NCBI GenBank assembly: GCA_017467745.1
Contig: JAFUKV010000169.1
Location: 1 to 7,518 of the forward strand
Direction of reading: 5' to 3'
From: Bacteroidaceae bacterium
GTDB taxonomy: Bacteria > Bacteroidota > Bacteroidia > Bacteroidales > CHK158-818
Length of the DNA: 7,518 nt
The position numbers and the translations under genes were made by a program. Below are positions 1-6,760 of the stretch, piece after piece (position 1 is the first letter of the stretch; each line of letters starts with the position of its first letter). The notes beneath the pieces are model-generated. The model saw only the letters and a program-made list of their open reading frames with translations. It was not told where the DNA came from and searched no databases.

Positions 1-176
1 CCCTCATATTTTTCTCGCATTATGTTTCTCGCGTGGCGAGCAAGGCTTTTATCTGTCACTTCAACGGTATTTCTTCTGGCCTTAGCTATATTAATGCATT
101 TTTCTCTTACCATTTCATAGAATCTGAGCTGGGAAAACGCAAAAATTATAATTATCAGTGGCTCTGCCGCAGGCAT
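1..176 (-). CDS. Unrecognised partial ORF, N-terminal part, runs off the window start
   Basis: I do not recognise this protein. On the minus strand one frame is open from base 248 to base 1. The first ATG is at 176-174 and gives at least 58 codons. A second in-frame ATG at 113-111 (residue 22) is an equally possible start. The first 21 residues contain a short hydrophobic run (LIIIIFAF), brief for a transmembrane helix. Residues 22-59 are strongly basic and look helical, for example EVTDKSLARHARNIMREK, with about ten Lys/Arg in 38 residues. There is no Shine-Dalgarno motif and no clear Bacteroides-type promoter upstream. The ORF points away from nusA and occupies the place where the body of rimP should be. 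The amino-acid mix looks more protein-like than the plus-strand frames over the same bases, but the stretch is short. It could be the start of a gene in an inserted element, part of a rearranged or chimeric end, or a chance ORF. Confidence 0.35.
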   Translation of the reverse strand, partial: MPAAEPLIIIIFAFSQLRFYEMVREKCINIAKARRNTVEVTDKSLARHARNIMREKYE

Positions 177-180
177 AACA

Positions 181-243
181 TATTTATCTATCCCTATAAC
201 AAACGAAATAAAATATATAAAATACTTAATCCGATTCAAATAA
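181..243 (+). pseudogene. rimP: 3' remnant of rimP (ribosome maturation factor), last 20 codons
   Basis: RimP is a 30S-subunit assembly factor, normally about 150 residues in Bacteroidetes and encoded directly upstream of nusA. Here the final residues EIKYIKYLIRFK followed by TAA match, from memory, the typical Bacteroidales RimP ending (IKYTKYLIxFK). The stop lies one base before the nusA ATG, the expected position. The recognisable match starts at about position 181. The same frame stays open back to 121, but residues there (NLSWENAKIIIISGSAAG) do not resemble RimP, and an in-frame TAG sits at 118-120. The expected SH3-like C-terminal domain of RimP is absent from all three plus frames, so a simple frameshift does not explain the loss. 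Either rimP is broken in this genome or the sequence left of about 180 was joined here by insertion, rearrangement or misassembly. Confidence 0.6.
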
Positions 244-244
244 T

Positions 245-1498
245 ATGGCTAAGAAAGAAGAAACAATCAGCATGGTTGATACGTTCGCCGAGTTTAAAGA
301 ACTGAAAAATATCGACAGAACAACCATGATTAGCGTTCTGGAAGAGTCGTTTCGCAATGTATTGGCGAAAATGTTCGGCACCGACGAAAACTTTGACGTT
401 ATTATCAATCCCGACAAAGGAGACTTCGAAATATGGCGAAACCGTACCGTAGTAGAAGATGGCGCCGTAACGGATGCCAATCTGCAAATATCGTTGTCGG
501 ATGCTAAACAAATAGAAGCAGATATAGAAGTAGGCGAAGAATTAACGGACGAAGTATTTTTTGAAAAATTCGGACGACGTGCCATTCTAAATTTGCGGCA
601 AACTCTCGCATCTAAAATTTTGGAACTGCAAAAAGACAGTTTATATAATAAATACAAAGACCGTATCGGACAAATTATCAGTGCGGAAGTATATCAAATT
701 TGGAAAAAAGAGATGCTTCTTCTCGACGACGAAGGAAACGAACTTCTCTTACCTAAAACAGAACAGATTCCGTCCGATTTTTATCGTAAAGGAGAAACAG
801 TGCGGGCTATCGTAGCAAGAGTAGACAACAAAAACAACAATCCTAAAATCATACTGTCCCGTATTTCTCCGATATTTTTACAACGATTATTCGAATTGGA
901 AGTACCCGAAATACATGACGGATTGATTTTAATACGTAAAATAGCCCGAATACCGGGTGAACGGGCAAAAATAGCCGTCGAATCATACGATGACCGCATC
1001 GACCCCGTAGGCGCATGTGTCGGCGTAAAAGGATCTCGCATACACGGCATCGTTCGAGAACTAAGAAATGAAAACATAGACGTGGTAAACTATACTGCCA
1101 ATGCCTCTCTATTTATTCAACGCGCATTAAGTCCGGCGAAAATATCATCTATCCGTTTAAACGAAGAAGAGAAAAAAGCAGAAGTATTTTTAAAACCCGA
1201 AGAAGTTTCTTTGGCTATCGGTAAAGGCGGATTGAATATCAAATTAGCCTGTATGCTGACAGAATATACCATAGATGTGTACCGAGATATCGATGAAGCG
1301 GAAGAAGAAGACATCTATTTGGATGAATTCAAAGACGAAATAGAAGAATGGATTATCGAATCACTGAAAAGCATCGGTTGTGCTACGGCAAAAAGCGTTT
1401 TGTCTATGCCGCGTGAGACGCTTATCGAGAAAGCGGATCTCGAAGAAAGCACTGTTGACGAAATTATCGGCATTCTAAAAGCCGAATTCGAAGAATAA
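245..1498 (+). CDS. nusA: Transcription termination/antitermination factor NusA
   Basis: NusA binds RNA polymerase and nascent RNA, where it modulates pausing, intrinsic termination and antitermination in the cytoplasm. Visible domains in this 417-residue protein are an N-terminal RNA-polymerase-binding domain (about 1-130, with FGRRAILNLRQTLASKI at 109-125), an S1 domain (about 137-205), KH1 (about 230-290, GVKG loop at 260-263 inside the hallmark DDRIDPVGACVGVKGSRI) and KH2 (about 300-350, GKGG at 326-329). A short helical C-terminal domain (about 360-417) resembles a single helix-hairpin-helix repeat. The protein lacks the two acidic repeats of the 495-residue E. coli NusA, which I take as normal for Bacteroidetes. 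The ATG at 245 is chosen because MAKKEETISM matches Bacteroidales NusA starts as I remember them. A downstream ATG at 272 is the only close alternative. The start follows the rimP stop by one base, so translation was probably coupled to rimP. Confidence 0.97.
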   Translation: MAKKEETISMVDTFAEFKELKNIDRTTMISVLEESFRNVLAKMFGTDENFDVIINPDKGDFEIWRNRTVVEDGAVTDANLQISLSDAKQIEADIEVGEELTDEVFFEKFGRRAILNLRQTLASKILELQKDSLYNKYKDRIGQIISAEVYQIWKKEMLLLDDEGNELLLPKTEQIPSDFYRKGETVRAIVARVDNKNNNPKIILSRISPIFLQRLFELEVPEIHDGLILIRKIARIPGERAKIAVESYDDRIDPVGACVGVKGSRIHGIVRELRNENIDVVNYTANASLFIQRALSPAKISSIRLNEEEKKAEVFLKPEEVSLAIGKGGLNIKLACMLTEYTIDVYRDIDEAEEEDIYLDEFKDEIEEWIIESLKSIGCATAKSVLSMPRETLIEKADLEESTVDEIIGILKAEFEE

Positions 1499-1504
1499 CC
1501 GGCG

Positions 1505-1526
1505 ATCGGACGGATATCCGCCCGAT
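1505..1526. promoter_or_regulatory. 22-bp imperfect palindrome between nusA and infB
   Basis: The sequence ATCGGACGGAT is followed by ATCCGCCCGAT, a symmetric 22-bp element with one mismatched pair (A1510 against C1521) around the perfect 10-bp core CGGATATCCG. A further CCGG at 1499-1502 can pair with CCGG at 1532-1535 and lengthen the stem in RNA. It begins six bases after the nusA stop. No immediate T-run follows; the nearest pyrimidine-rich stretch starts at about 1554. It is therefore not a canonical intrinsic terminator. It could be a pause or RNA-processing hairpin, a weak attenuator, or an operator. The function is inference only. Confidence 0.45.
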
Positions 1527-1595
1527 AACATCCGGCTTGGGAAACATAAATATCTGTTTTCTTATTCTTTCATAATTTTTAATGATAAATCAAGT

Positions 1596-4538
1596 ATGAC
1601 GATCAGGTTAAATAAAGTAGCAAGAGATTTAAACGTAGGAATTCAGACGGCTGTCGATTTCTTACAAAAGAAAGGATTTTCTATTGAGGCAAGCCCCATG
1701 ACGAAAATTAGTGAAGAACAACACGCTTTGCTTATCAAAGAATTCAGCAAAGATCAGAATCTGAAAAAAGAGTCTGAGCGAATCAGCTTCGAACGCCACA
1801 ACAATAAAGAAAAAAGCAAAGAAAGCGTTTCAATTGAAGGCTACGAACCTGTTAAAAAGGAAAATAAACTTGACGAAATCGTTGAAATAAAAACCGTTAT
1901 TTCGGACGAAATAAAACCTCGTATTAAACAAGTCGGTAAAATAGATTTGAACGCTTTATCCAACAAACACGCTAAACCGAATAAGCCGAATAACGATACG
2001 CAAACAAAAACAACATCTGAAACAACAACGCCCGTTATAGACGAACCCGTTGCGCCAAAACAAAAAACTATGCCTGAGGAAACGGCAGAAATTGAAAAAA
2101 CTCAATCTCCGGCCGAATCGGAAAGCAACAACACAACACAAACCACAGACACGGATATGACGAAAACATCCGTATCTCTCGAAACAGCATCTCAACAAGA
2201 GAGCGAAAATCTCGAAATGACAACAAACGAACTGGTAAAAGAAGAAAAAGAAGAAGAGGTATTTACCTTAAACCGGCCTAAACTAACCAATACAATTAAT
2301 GTTGTAGGGAAAATAGATCTTACAGCTCTAAACCAACAAACCCGGCCTAAGAAAAAATCGAAAGAAGAGCGTCGAAAAGAACGTGAAGCCAAAGATGCAA
2401 AACGAAACGAGCAAAAGAAAAATATCGCTCAATCAAAAAGCAACATCACCGGTAACTCAGAAAACGAACCGGAGACGGAACGTAGAAAAAGGAAACGCAT
2501 CAATAAAGAAAAAGTTGATATAGAACGCGCTGTTTCAGCCGCAAATCAAAATCGTTCTAATAATCGACCTTCTCGCGACAATGCGCCGAATAAAAACAAA
2601 CCCAAATTAAAAAAACCGGTTAAGGCTGAAATAAACGAAGAAGACGTTCAAAAACAAATAAAAGAAACATTAGCTCGGCTCACAACCAAAACGCCAAAAA
2701 AAGGAATGAAACACCGTAAAGATAAACGGGAAGCATTCCAAAACCGAATGCAAGAGATAGAAGAGCAAGAAATGGCGGAAAGCAAAATTTTGAAATTGAC
2801 GGAATTCGTTACCGCCAATGACCTTGCAAACTTGATGAACATTCCCGTAAATCAGGTTATCGCTACGTGTATGAGCATCGGAATTATGGTATCTATCAAC
2901 CAACGGTTAGATGCCGAAACAATCAACATCGTAGCCGAAGAGTTCGGTTACACAACCGAATATGTAAGCGCAGAAGTTGTAGAAGCCATTTCATCGGAAG
3001 AAGAACAAGACGCCGAAGAAGATTTGCAACCCAGAGCACCGATTGTTACGGTTATGGGGCACGTCGATCACGGTAAAACATCACTGCTCGACTACATCCG
3101 CAATGCAAACGTAATTGCAGGAGAAGCCGGCGGTATCACCCAACACATCGGCGCATACAACGTAAAATTAGAAGATGGTCGCCGCATCACGTTCCTTGAT
3201 ACTCCCGGACACGAAGCATTTACCGCCATGCGTGCACGTGGAGCAAAAGTAACCGACATCGCTATCATTATTGTAGCGGCGGATGATAATGTGATGCCGC
3301 AAACCGTTGAAGCGATAAACCACGCTTCCGCAGCCGGCGTACCTATGGTTTTCGCTATCAATAAAATCGATAAGCCCAATGCCAATCCCGACAAAATAAA
3401 AGAAGAATTGGCCAACATGAATTATTTGGTTGAAGATTGGGGCGGAAAATATCAATCGCAAGAAATCTCTGCTAAAAAAGGTATCGGAGTACACGAATTG
3501 TTAGAAAAAGTACTATTAGAAGCCGAATTGTTGGATTTGAAAGCTAATCCAGACAAACGAGCCACCGGTTCTATTATTGAATCCACTCTTGACAAAGGAC
3601 GCGGTTATGTAGCCACTATTTTGGTAGAAAACGGAACGCTGAAAACCGGAGACATCGTTTTGGCAGGTACACAATACGGACGTATCAAAGCTATGTTCAA
3701 CGAACGGAACCAACGTATCAAGGCCGCAGGCCCTGCCGAACCGGTACTGATATTAGGGCTGAACGGCGCTCCGCAAGCCGGAGATAAATTCAACGTGCTT
3801 GAAACTGACCAAGAAGCCCGTGAAATAGCAAACAAACGAGAACAGCTTCAACGGGAATTAGGTTTAAGAACACAAAAAATATTGACTTTGGACGATATAG
3901 GAAGACGAATTGCTATCGGAAACTTCCAAGAACTGAATGTTATTGTAAAAGGCGACGTAGACGGATCTATCGAAGCGTTGAGCGACTCGCTGATAAAACT
4001 ATCTACCGAAGAAATTCAAATCAATGTCATACACAAAGCCGTAGGACAAATATCCGAATCGGACGTCACTTTGGCGGCAGCATCGAATGCTATCATCATC
4101 GGATTCCAAGTACGGCCATCTATCTCCGCCCGTAAATTAGCGGAAAAAGAAGGTGTGGACATTCGTTTATATTCTATCATCTATGACGCAATAGAAGAGG
4201 TGAAATCTGCTATGGAAGGCATGTTATCGCCCGAAATAAAAGAAGAAATAACCGCCACGGTAGAAGTACGCGAAACGTTCCACATATCAAAGGTTGGAAC
4301 CGTAGCCGGATGTATTGTAAAAGAAGGGAAAATAAAACGAAACTCGAAAGTACGACTTATTCGCGACGGCATCGTAATTTACAGCGGCGAACTCGGTTCT
4401 CTAAAACGATTTAAAGACGATGTAAAAGAAGTTGCCAGCGGTTATGAATGCGGTTTGAATATTACAAATTACAACGACATAAAAATCGGCGATATCATAG
4501 AGGCATACGAAGAAGTTGAGGTGAAAAAAACTTTATGA
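1596..4538 (+). CDS. infB: Translation initiation factor IF-2
   Basis: IF2 is the GTPase that brings initiator fMet-tRNA to the 30S subunit and promotes 50S joining. This 980-residue protein has an IF2_N-type small domain (1-50) and a long charged, low-complexity linker (about 51-395). A second IF2_N-like region (about 396-450) leads into the GTPase domain (about 480-650). The GTPase motifs are all intact: G1 GHVDHGKT at 488-495, G2 GGITQHIGAY at 512-521, G3 DTPGHE at 535-540, G4 NKID at 589-592 and G5 SAKKG at 625-629. Domain II follows (about 655-750), then domain III (about 760-870, with GDVDGSIEAL) and the fMet-tRNA-binding domain IV (about 880-975). The linker holds two copies of a VGKIDLxAL motif (113-121 and 237-245). 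The ATG at 1596 begins MTIRLNKVARDLNVG, the expected IF2 N-terminus, and no Shine-Dalgarno motif precedes it. The length suits Bacteroidetes, whose IF2 linkers are long. Transcription is probably shared with nusA and ends at the terminator near 4597-4656. Confidence 0.97.
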   Translation: MTIRLNKVARDLNVGIQTAVDFLQKKGFSIEASPMTKISEEQHALLIKEFSKDQNLKKESERISFERHNNKEKSKESVSIEGYEPVKKENKLDEIVEIKTVISDEIKPRIKQVGKIDLNALSNKHAKPNKPNNDTQTKTTSETTTPVIDEPVAPKQKTMPEETAEIEKTQSPAESESNNTTQTTDTDMTKTSVSLETASQQESENLEMTTNELVKEEKEEEVFTLNRPKLTNTINVVGKIDLTALNQQTRPKKKSKEERRKEREAKDAKRNEQKKNIAQSKSNITGNSENEPETERRKRKRINKEKVDIERAVSAANQNRSNNRPSRDNAPNKNKPKLKKPVKAEINEEDVQKQIKETLARLTTKTPKKGMKHRKDKREAFQNRMQEIEEQEMAESKILKLTEFVTANDLANLMNIPVNQVIATCMSIGIMVSINQRLDAETINIVAEEFGYTTEYVSAEVVEAISSEEEQDAEEDLQPRAPIVTVMGHVDHGKTSLLDYIRNANVIAGEAGGITQHIGAYNVKLEDGRRITFLDTPGHEAFTAMRARGAKVTDIAIIIVAADDNVMPQTVEAINHASAAGVPMVFAINKIDKPNANPDKIKEELANMNYLVEDWGGKYQSQEISAKKGIGVHELLEKVLLEAELLDLKANPDKRATGSIIESTLDKGRGYVATILVENGTLKTGDIVLAGTQYGRIKAMFNERNQRIKAAGPAEPVLILGLNGAPQAGDKFNVLETDQEAREIANKREQLQRELGLRTQKILTLDDIGRRIAIGNFQELNVIVKGDVDGSIEALSDSLIKLSTEEIQINVIHKAVGQISESDVTLAAASNAIIIGFQVRPSISARKLAEKEGVDIRLYSIIYDAIEEVKSAMEGMLSPEIKEEITATVEVRETFHISKVGTVAGCIVKEGKIKRNSKVRLIRDGIVIYSGELGSLKRFKDDVKEVASGYECGLNITNYNDIKIGDIIEAYEEVEVKKTL
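1932..2330 (+). repeat. Duplicated VGKIDLxAL motif in the IF2 linker
   Basis: Residues 113-121 of IF2 (bases 1932-1958) read VGKIDLNAL, and residues 237-245 (bases 2304-2330) read VGKIDLTAL. The two copies lie 124 residues apart in an otherwise poorly conserved linker. Several codons differ silently between them (GTC/GTA, GGT/GGG, TTG/CTT), so it is the peptide and not the DNA that has been kept. This suggests a conserved short linear motif, perhaps a docking site, although I know of no assigned function. Confidence 0.7.
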
Positions 4539-4567
4539 TAAAATCAATCGAGATAATAAGAAGCAAA

Positions 4568-4592
4568 TATTGAAATGCAACTTTTTTCAATA
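4568..4592 (+). other. AT-rich hairpin upstream of the terminator
   Basis: TATTGAAA at 4568-4575 is the exact reverse complement of TTTCAATA at 4585-4592, giving an 8-bp stem with a 9-base loop. It contains a run of six T inside the 3' half rather than after it. The stem is weak and lies between the infB stop and the main terminator. It might be an exonuclease-blocking or auxiliary hairpin, or chance in AT-rich DNA. Confidence 0.3.
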
Positions 4593-4596
4593 CAAG

Positions 4597-4656
4597 AGAA
4601 ACACAGTTGATAATCCGGTAACACCGGATAAATTTTCCTCTGTGTTTCTTTTTTTT
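4597..4656 (+). terminator. Rho-independent terminator after infB, two-tier stem
   Basis: An outer 10-bp perfect stem pairs AGAAACACAG (4597-4606) with CTGTGTTTCT (4640-4649). An inner 7-bp perfect stem pairs ATCCGGT (4613-4619) with ACCGGAT (4623-4629) around the AAC loop. The two are separated by an internal loop of 6 bases on the left and 10 on the right. The 3' arm runs straight into a T-tract, T4649-T4656. The geometry indicates termination of plus-strand transcripts coming from infB. The opposite strand lacks a comparable T-tract, so it is probably one-directional. Confidence 0.85.
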
Positions 4657-4690
4657 CATATCGGTGATGTTCATAAAACAGAGATAAAAA

Positions 4691-5293
4691 ATGGGGAATT
4701 TTAATTATCTGGATATTATTATCTTGTGTTTTCTCTTATATGGAGTGATACGAGGCGCGTTGAGCGGGCTTGTACGGCAAACATTATCTTTGGCAGGATT
4801 GATTATCGCCGTATTCTGCTCTCGCTTCATCGCCATCCCGATAGAATCTTTTTTAACCTCGATTTGTGAAATTCCGGAGAATATATCCAAACCGTTATCT
4901 TTTTGTCTCGCTTTTCTGATTATTCTACTTACATGTGAAATAATCATCCGGTTATTAAATAAGATTCTTTCCATAACCCGATTAGGTGGTATCAACAGGA
5001 TATTGGGAATCATCTTCTGCGAACTCAAAATAATAATCATATTAAGCGTAGCAATCAATATCTACGAATTATCCGATAAAGATTCGAGATTGATAAAACA
5101 GGATATTAAAAACGATTCATTTTTATATATACCTGTGCAGAACGCAGCGCCGTTTCTTTTTACGCTCGTAGCCAATGATATTGATTGGAACGGTATAAAA
5201 AAGAAAATCAACCCAAACAAAGAGAAGGTCGGAAACGTTCTCTCTACAAGCGTTCTGACAAACACAGAACAGAACAATTATGGAACAAGATAA
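4691..5293 (+). CDS. CvpA-family integral membrane protein
   Basis: This 200-residue protein has four predicted membrane helices at about 7-24, 31-48, 67-88 and 102-122, followed by a soluble, mostly polar C-terminal tail (about 125-200). The N-terminal pattern D8 ... G18xxRGxxxGxxRQ30 and the GGINRILG motif (99-106) before the last helix are typical of the CvpA family. That family is named for the E. coli protein linked to colicin V production and the purF locus; its biochemical role is not settled. The position normally held by a small residue after NRILG is here occupied by bulky or Cys residues (IIFC). The start at 4691 follows an A-rich leader (gagataaaaa). The gene starts 34 bp after the infB terminator, and its last 14 bases overlap sufB, so the two are almost certainly cotranscribed. 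A role beside SUF, such as in the membrane or in stress tolerance, is inference from position only. Confidence 0.85.
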   Translation: MGNFNYLDIIILCFLLYGVIRGALSGLVRQTLSLAGLIIAVFCSRFIAIPIESFLTSICEIPENISKPLSFCLAFLIILLTCEIIIRLLNKILSITRLGGINRILGIIFCELKIIIILSVAINIYELSDKDSRLIKQDIKNDSFLYIPVQNAAPFLFTLVANDIDWNGIKKKINPNKEKVGNVLSTSVLTNTEQNNYGTR

Positions 5294-6731
5294 ATCAAAA
5301 AAAATTATCAATGACGTAACAAATTCCGATTACAAATACGGATTTATTACCGACATCGATACCGATATTATAGATCGGGGATTGAACGAAAACGTGATAC
5401 GGCTCATCTCCGCAAAAAAGAAAGAACCGGAATGGTTGCTCGAATTCAGATTAAACGCATACCGTTATTGGAAAACGCTTGAAATGCCACGTTGGGCGCA
5501 CCTCGATATTCCGGAAATAGATTATCAAGACATCAGCTATTATGCCGCGCCAAAAACAAAAGAAGCGCCCAAAAGCCTTGATGAAGTAGACCCAGAACTT
5601 TTAAAAACATTCAATAAATTGGGAATTTCGCTCGAAGAGCAAATGATGCTCTCGGGTATAGCCGTAGACGCCGTAATGGATAGCGTTTCCGTCCGTACTA
5701 CATTCCGAGAAAAATTAGCGGAATTAGGCGTAATATTCTGTTCGTTTAGCGAAGCGGTTATAGATTATCCCGATTTGGTAAAAAAATACTTGGGTTCGGT
5801 AGTTTCGTATCGCGATAATTTTTTTGCAGCGCTTAATTCCGCTGTATTCAGCGACGGTTCTTTTGTTTATATCCCCAAAGGCGTACGCTGCCCGATGGAG
5901 TTATCTACTTATTTCCGTATCAATGCCGCTAACACCGGACAATTTGAAAGAACTTTAATTGTTGCGGATGACGATAGTTACGTCAGTTACTTAGAAGGAT
6001 GTACCGCTCCCATGCGCGATGAAAATCAATTGCACGCTGCTATTGTTGAAATACGTGTGCACGACAGGGCGGAAGTAAAATACTCGACTGTACAAAACTG
6101 GTATCCGGGCGATAAAAACGGGAAAGGCGGTATCTACAACTTCGTAACCAAAAGGGGACTTTGTAAAGGGGACAATTCTAAACTCTCTTGGACTCAGGTA
6201 GAGACCGGTTCCGCCATCACATGGAAATACCCAAGATTTATTTTGGCAGGAGACAACTCTACCGGAGAGTTTTACTCGGTAGCCGTAACCAATAATTTTC
6301 AGCAAGCTGATACCGGAACCAAAATGATCCATTTAGGCAAAAATACCCGAAGCACAATCGTATCGAAAGGTATCTCGGCAGGACGAAGCCAAAACAGTTA
6401 TCGCGGTTTGGTAAAAGTATCGCCACGTGCCGAAAATGCCCGTAACTATACGCAATGCGACAGCTTGCTGCTCAGTCCGCACTGTGGCGCGCATACATTT
6501 CCGTATATGGATATAAAAAACAAAACCGCGGTTGTAGAGCACGAAGCAACTACCTCTAAAATAAACGAAGACCAAATATTCTACTGCAATCAGAGAGGTA
6601 TATCGACAGAAGACGCTATCGGATTGATAGTAAACGGATATGCTAAGGAAGTAATGAATAAATTACCGATGGAATTTGCCGTTGAAGCGCAAAAACTGCT
6701 GCAAATTTCATTAGAAGGGTCGGTAGGATAA
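5280..6731 (+). CDS. sufB: Fe-S cluster assembly scaffold protein SufB
   Basis: SufB is the cytoplasmic scaffold of the SUF system. With SufC and SufD it forms the SufBC2D complex, on which clusters are built from sulfur passed by SufS. The 483-residue length is normal. Family blocks are intact: YLEGCTAPMRDENQLHAA (237-254), YSTVQNWYPGDKNGKGG (268-284), TQVETGSAITWKYP (305-318), GTKMIHLGKNTRS (346-358) and the C-terminal ELPMEF-like plus SLEGSVG ending. C393 in NYTQCDS matches the essential E. coli Cys405. C241 in EGCTAP matches the N-terminal Cys254 used in the sulfur-transfer route. E420, H421 and E422 in VEHEATTS lie in the region implicated in cluster binding at the SufB-SufD interface. 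The start at 5280 lies inside the end of cvpA, a 14-nt overlap that points to translational coupling. I see no truncation or missing key residue. Confidence 0.97.
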   Translation: MEQDKSKKIINDVTNSDYKYGFITDIDTDIIDRGLNENVIRLISAKKKEPEWLLEFRLNAYRYWKTLEMPRWAHLDIPEIDYQDISYYAAPKTKEAPKSLDEVDPELLKTFNKLGISLEEQMMLSGIAVDAVMDSVSVRTTFREKLAELGVIFCSFSEAVIDYPDLVKKYLGSVVSYRDNFFAALNSAVFSDGSFVYIPKGVRCPMELSTYFRINAANTGQFERTLIVADDDSYVSYLEGCTAPMRDENQLHAAIVEIRVHDRAEVKYSTVQNWYPGDKNGKGGIYNFVTKRGLCKGDNSKLSWTQVETGSAITWKYPRFILAGDNSTGEFYSVAVTNNFQQADTGTKMIHLGKNTRSTIVSKGISAGRSQNSYRGLVKVSPRAENARNYTQCDSLLLSPHCGAHTFPYMDIKNKTAVVEHEATTSKINEDQIFYCNQRGISTEDAIGLIVNGYAKEVMNKLPMEFAVEAQKLLQISLEGSVG

Positions 6732-6760
6732 ATCAAACAGATACATAAAATTACCAGAAT

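Noticed and set aside
11..40. Direct repeat TTTCTCGC (11-18 and 25-32) and the small inverted repeat CTCGC/GCGAG (28-40)
   Set aside because: The units are too short to call. They could be a transposon or recombination end but are equally explained by repeated Arg/Ala/Glu codons in the minus-strand ORF.
33..305. Plus-strand 90-codon ORF overlapping the rimP remnant and the nusA start
   Set aside because: It overlaps nusA out of frame by about 60 bases, crosses the rimP tail in another frame, and its product (rich in Tyr, Asn, Ile, Lys) has no family character.
1960..2700. Low-complexity, A-rich stretch that might suggest a frameshift or foreign DNA in infB
   Set aside because: The frame stays open throughout, and the composition is that expected of the charged IF2 linker in Bacteroidetes.
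3092..3418. Minus-strand 108-codon ORF with hydrophobic stretches inside infB
   Set aside because: It lies entirely opposite the highly conserved IF2 GTPase domain, so it is a shadow of strongly constrained codons and not a separate gene.
4705..5058. Minus-strand 117-codon ORF opposite cvpA
   Set aside because: It is antisense to the membrane-helix part of cvpA, where the plus-strand frame shows clear family motifs. The minus product shows none.
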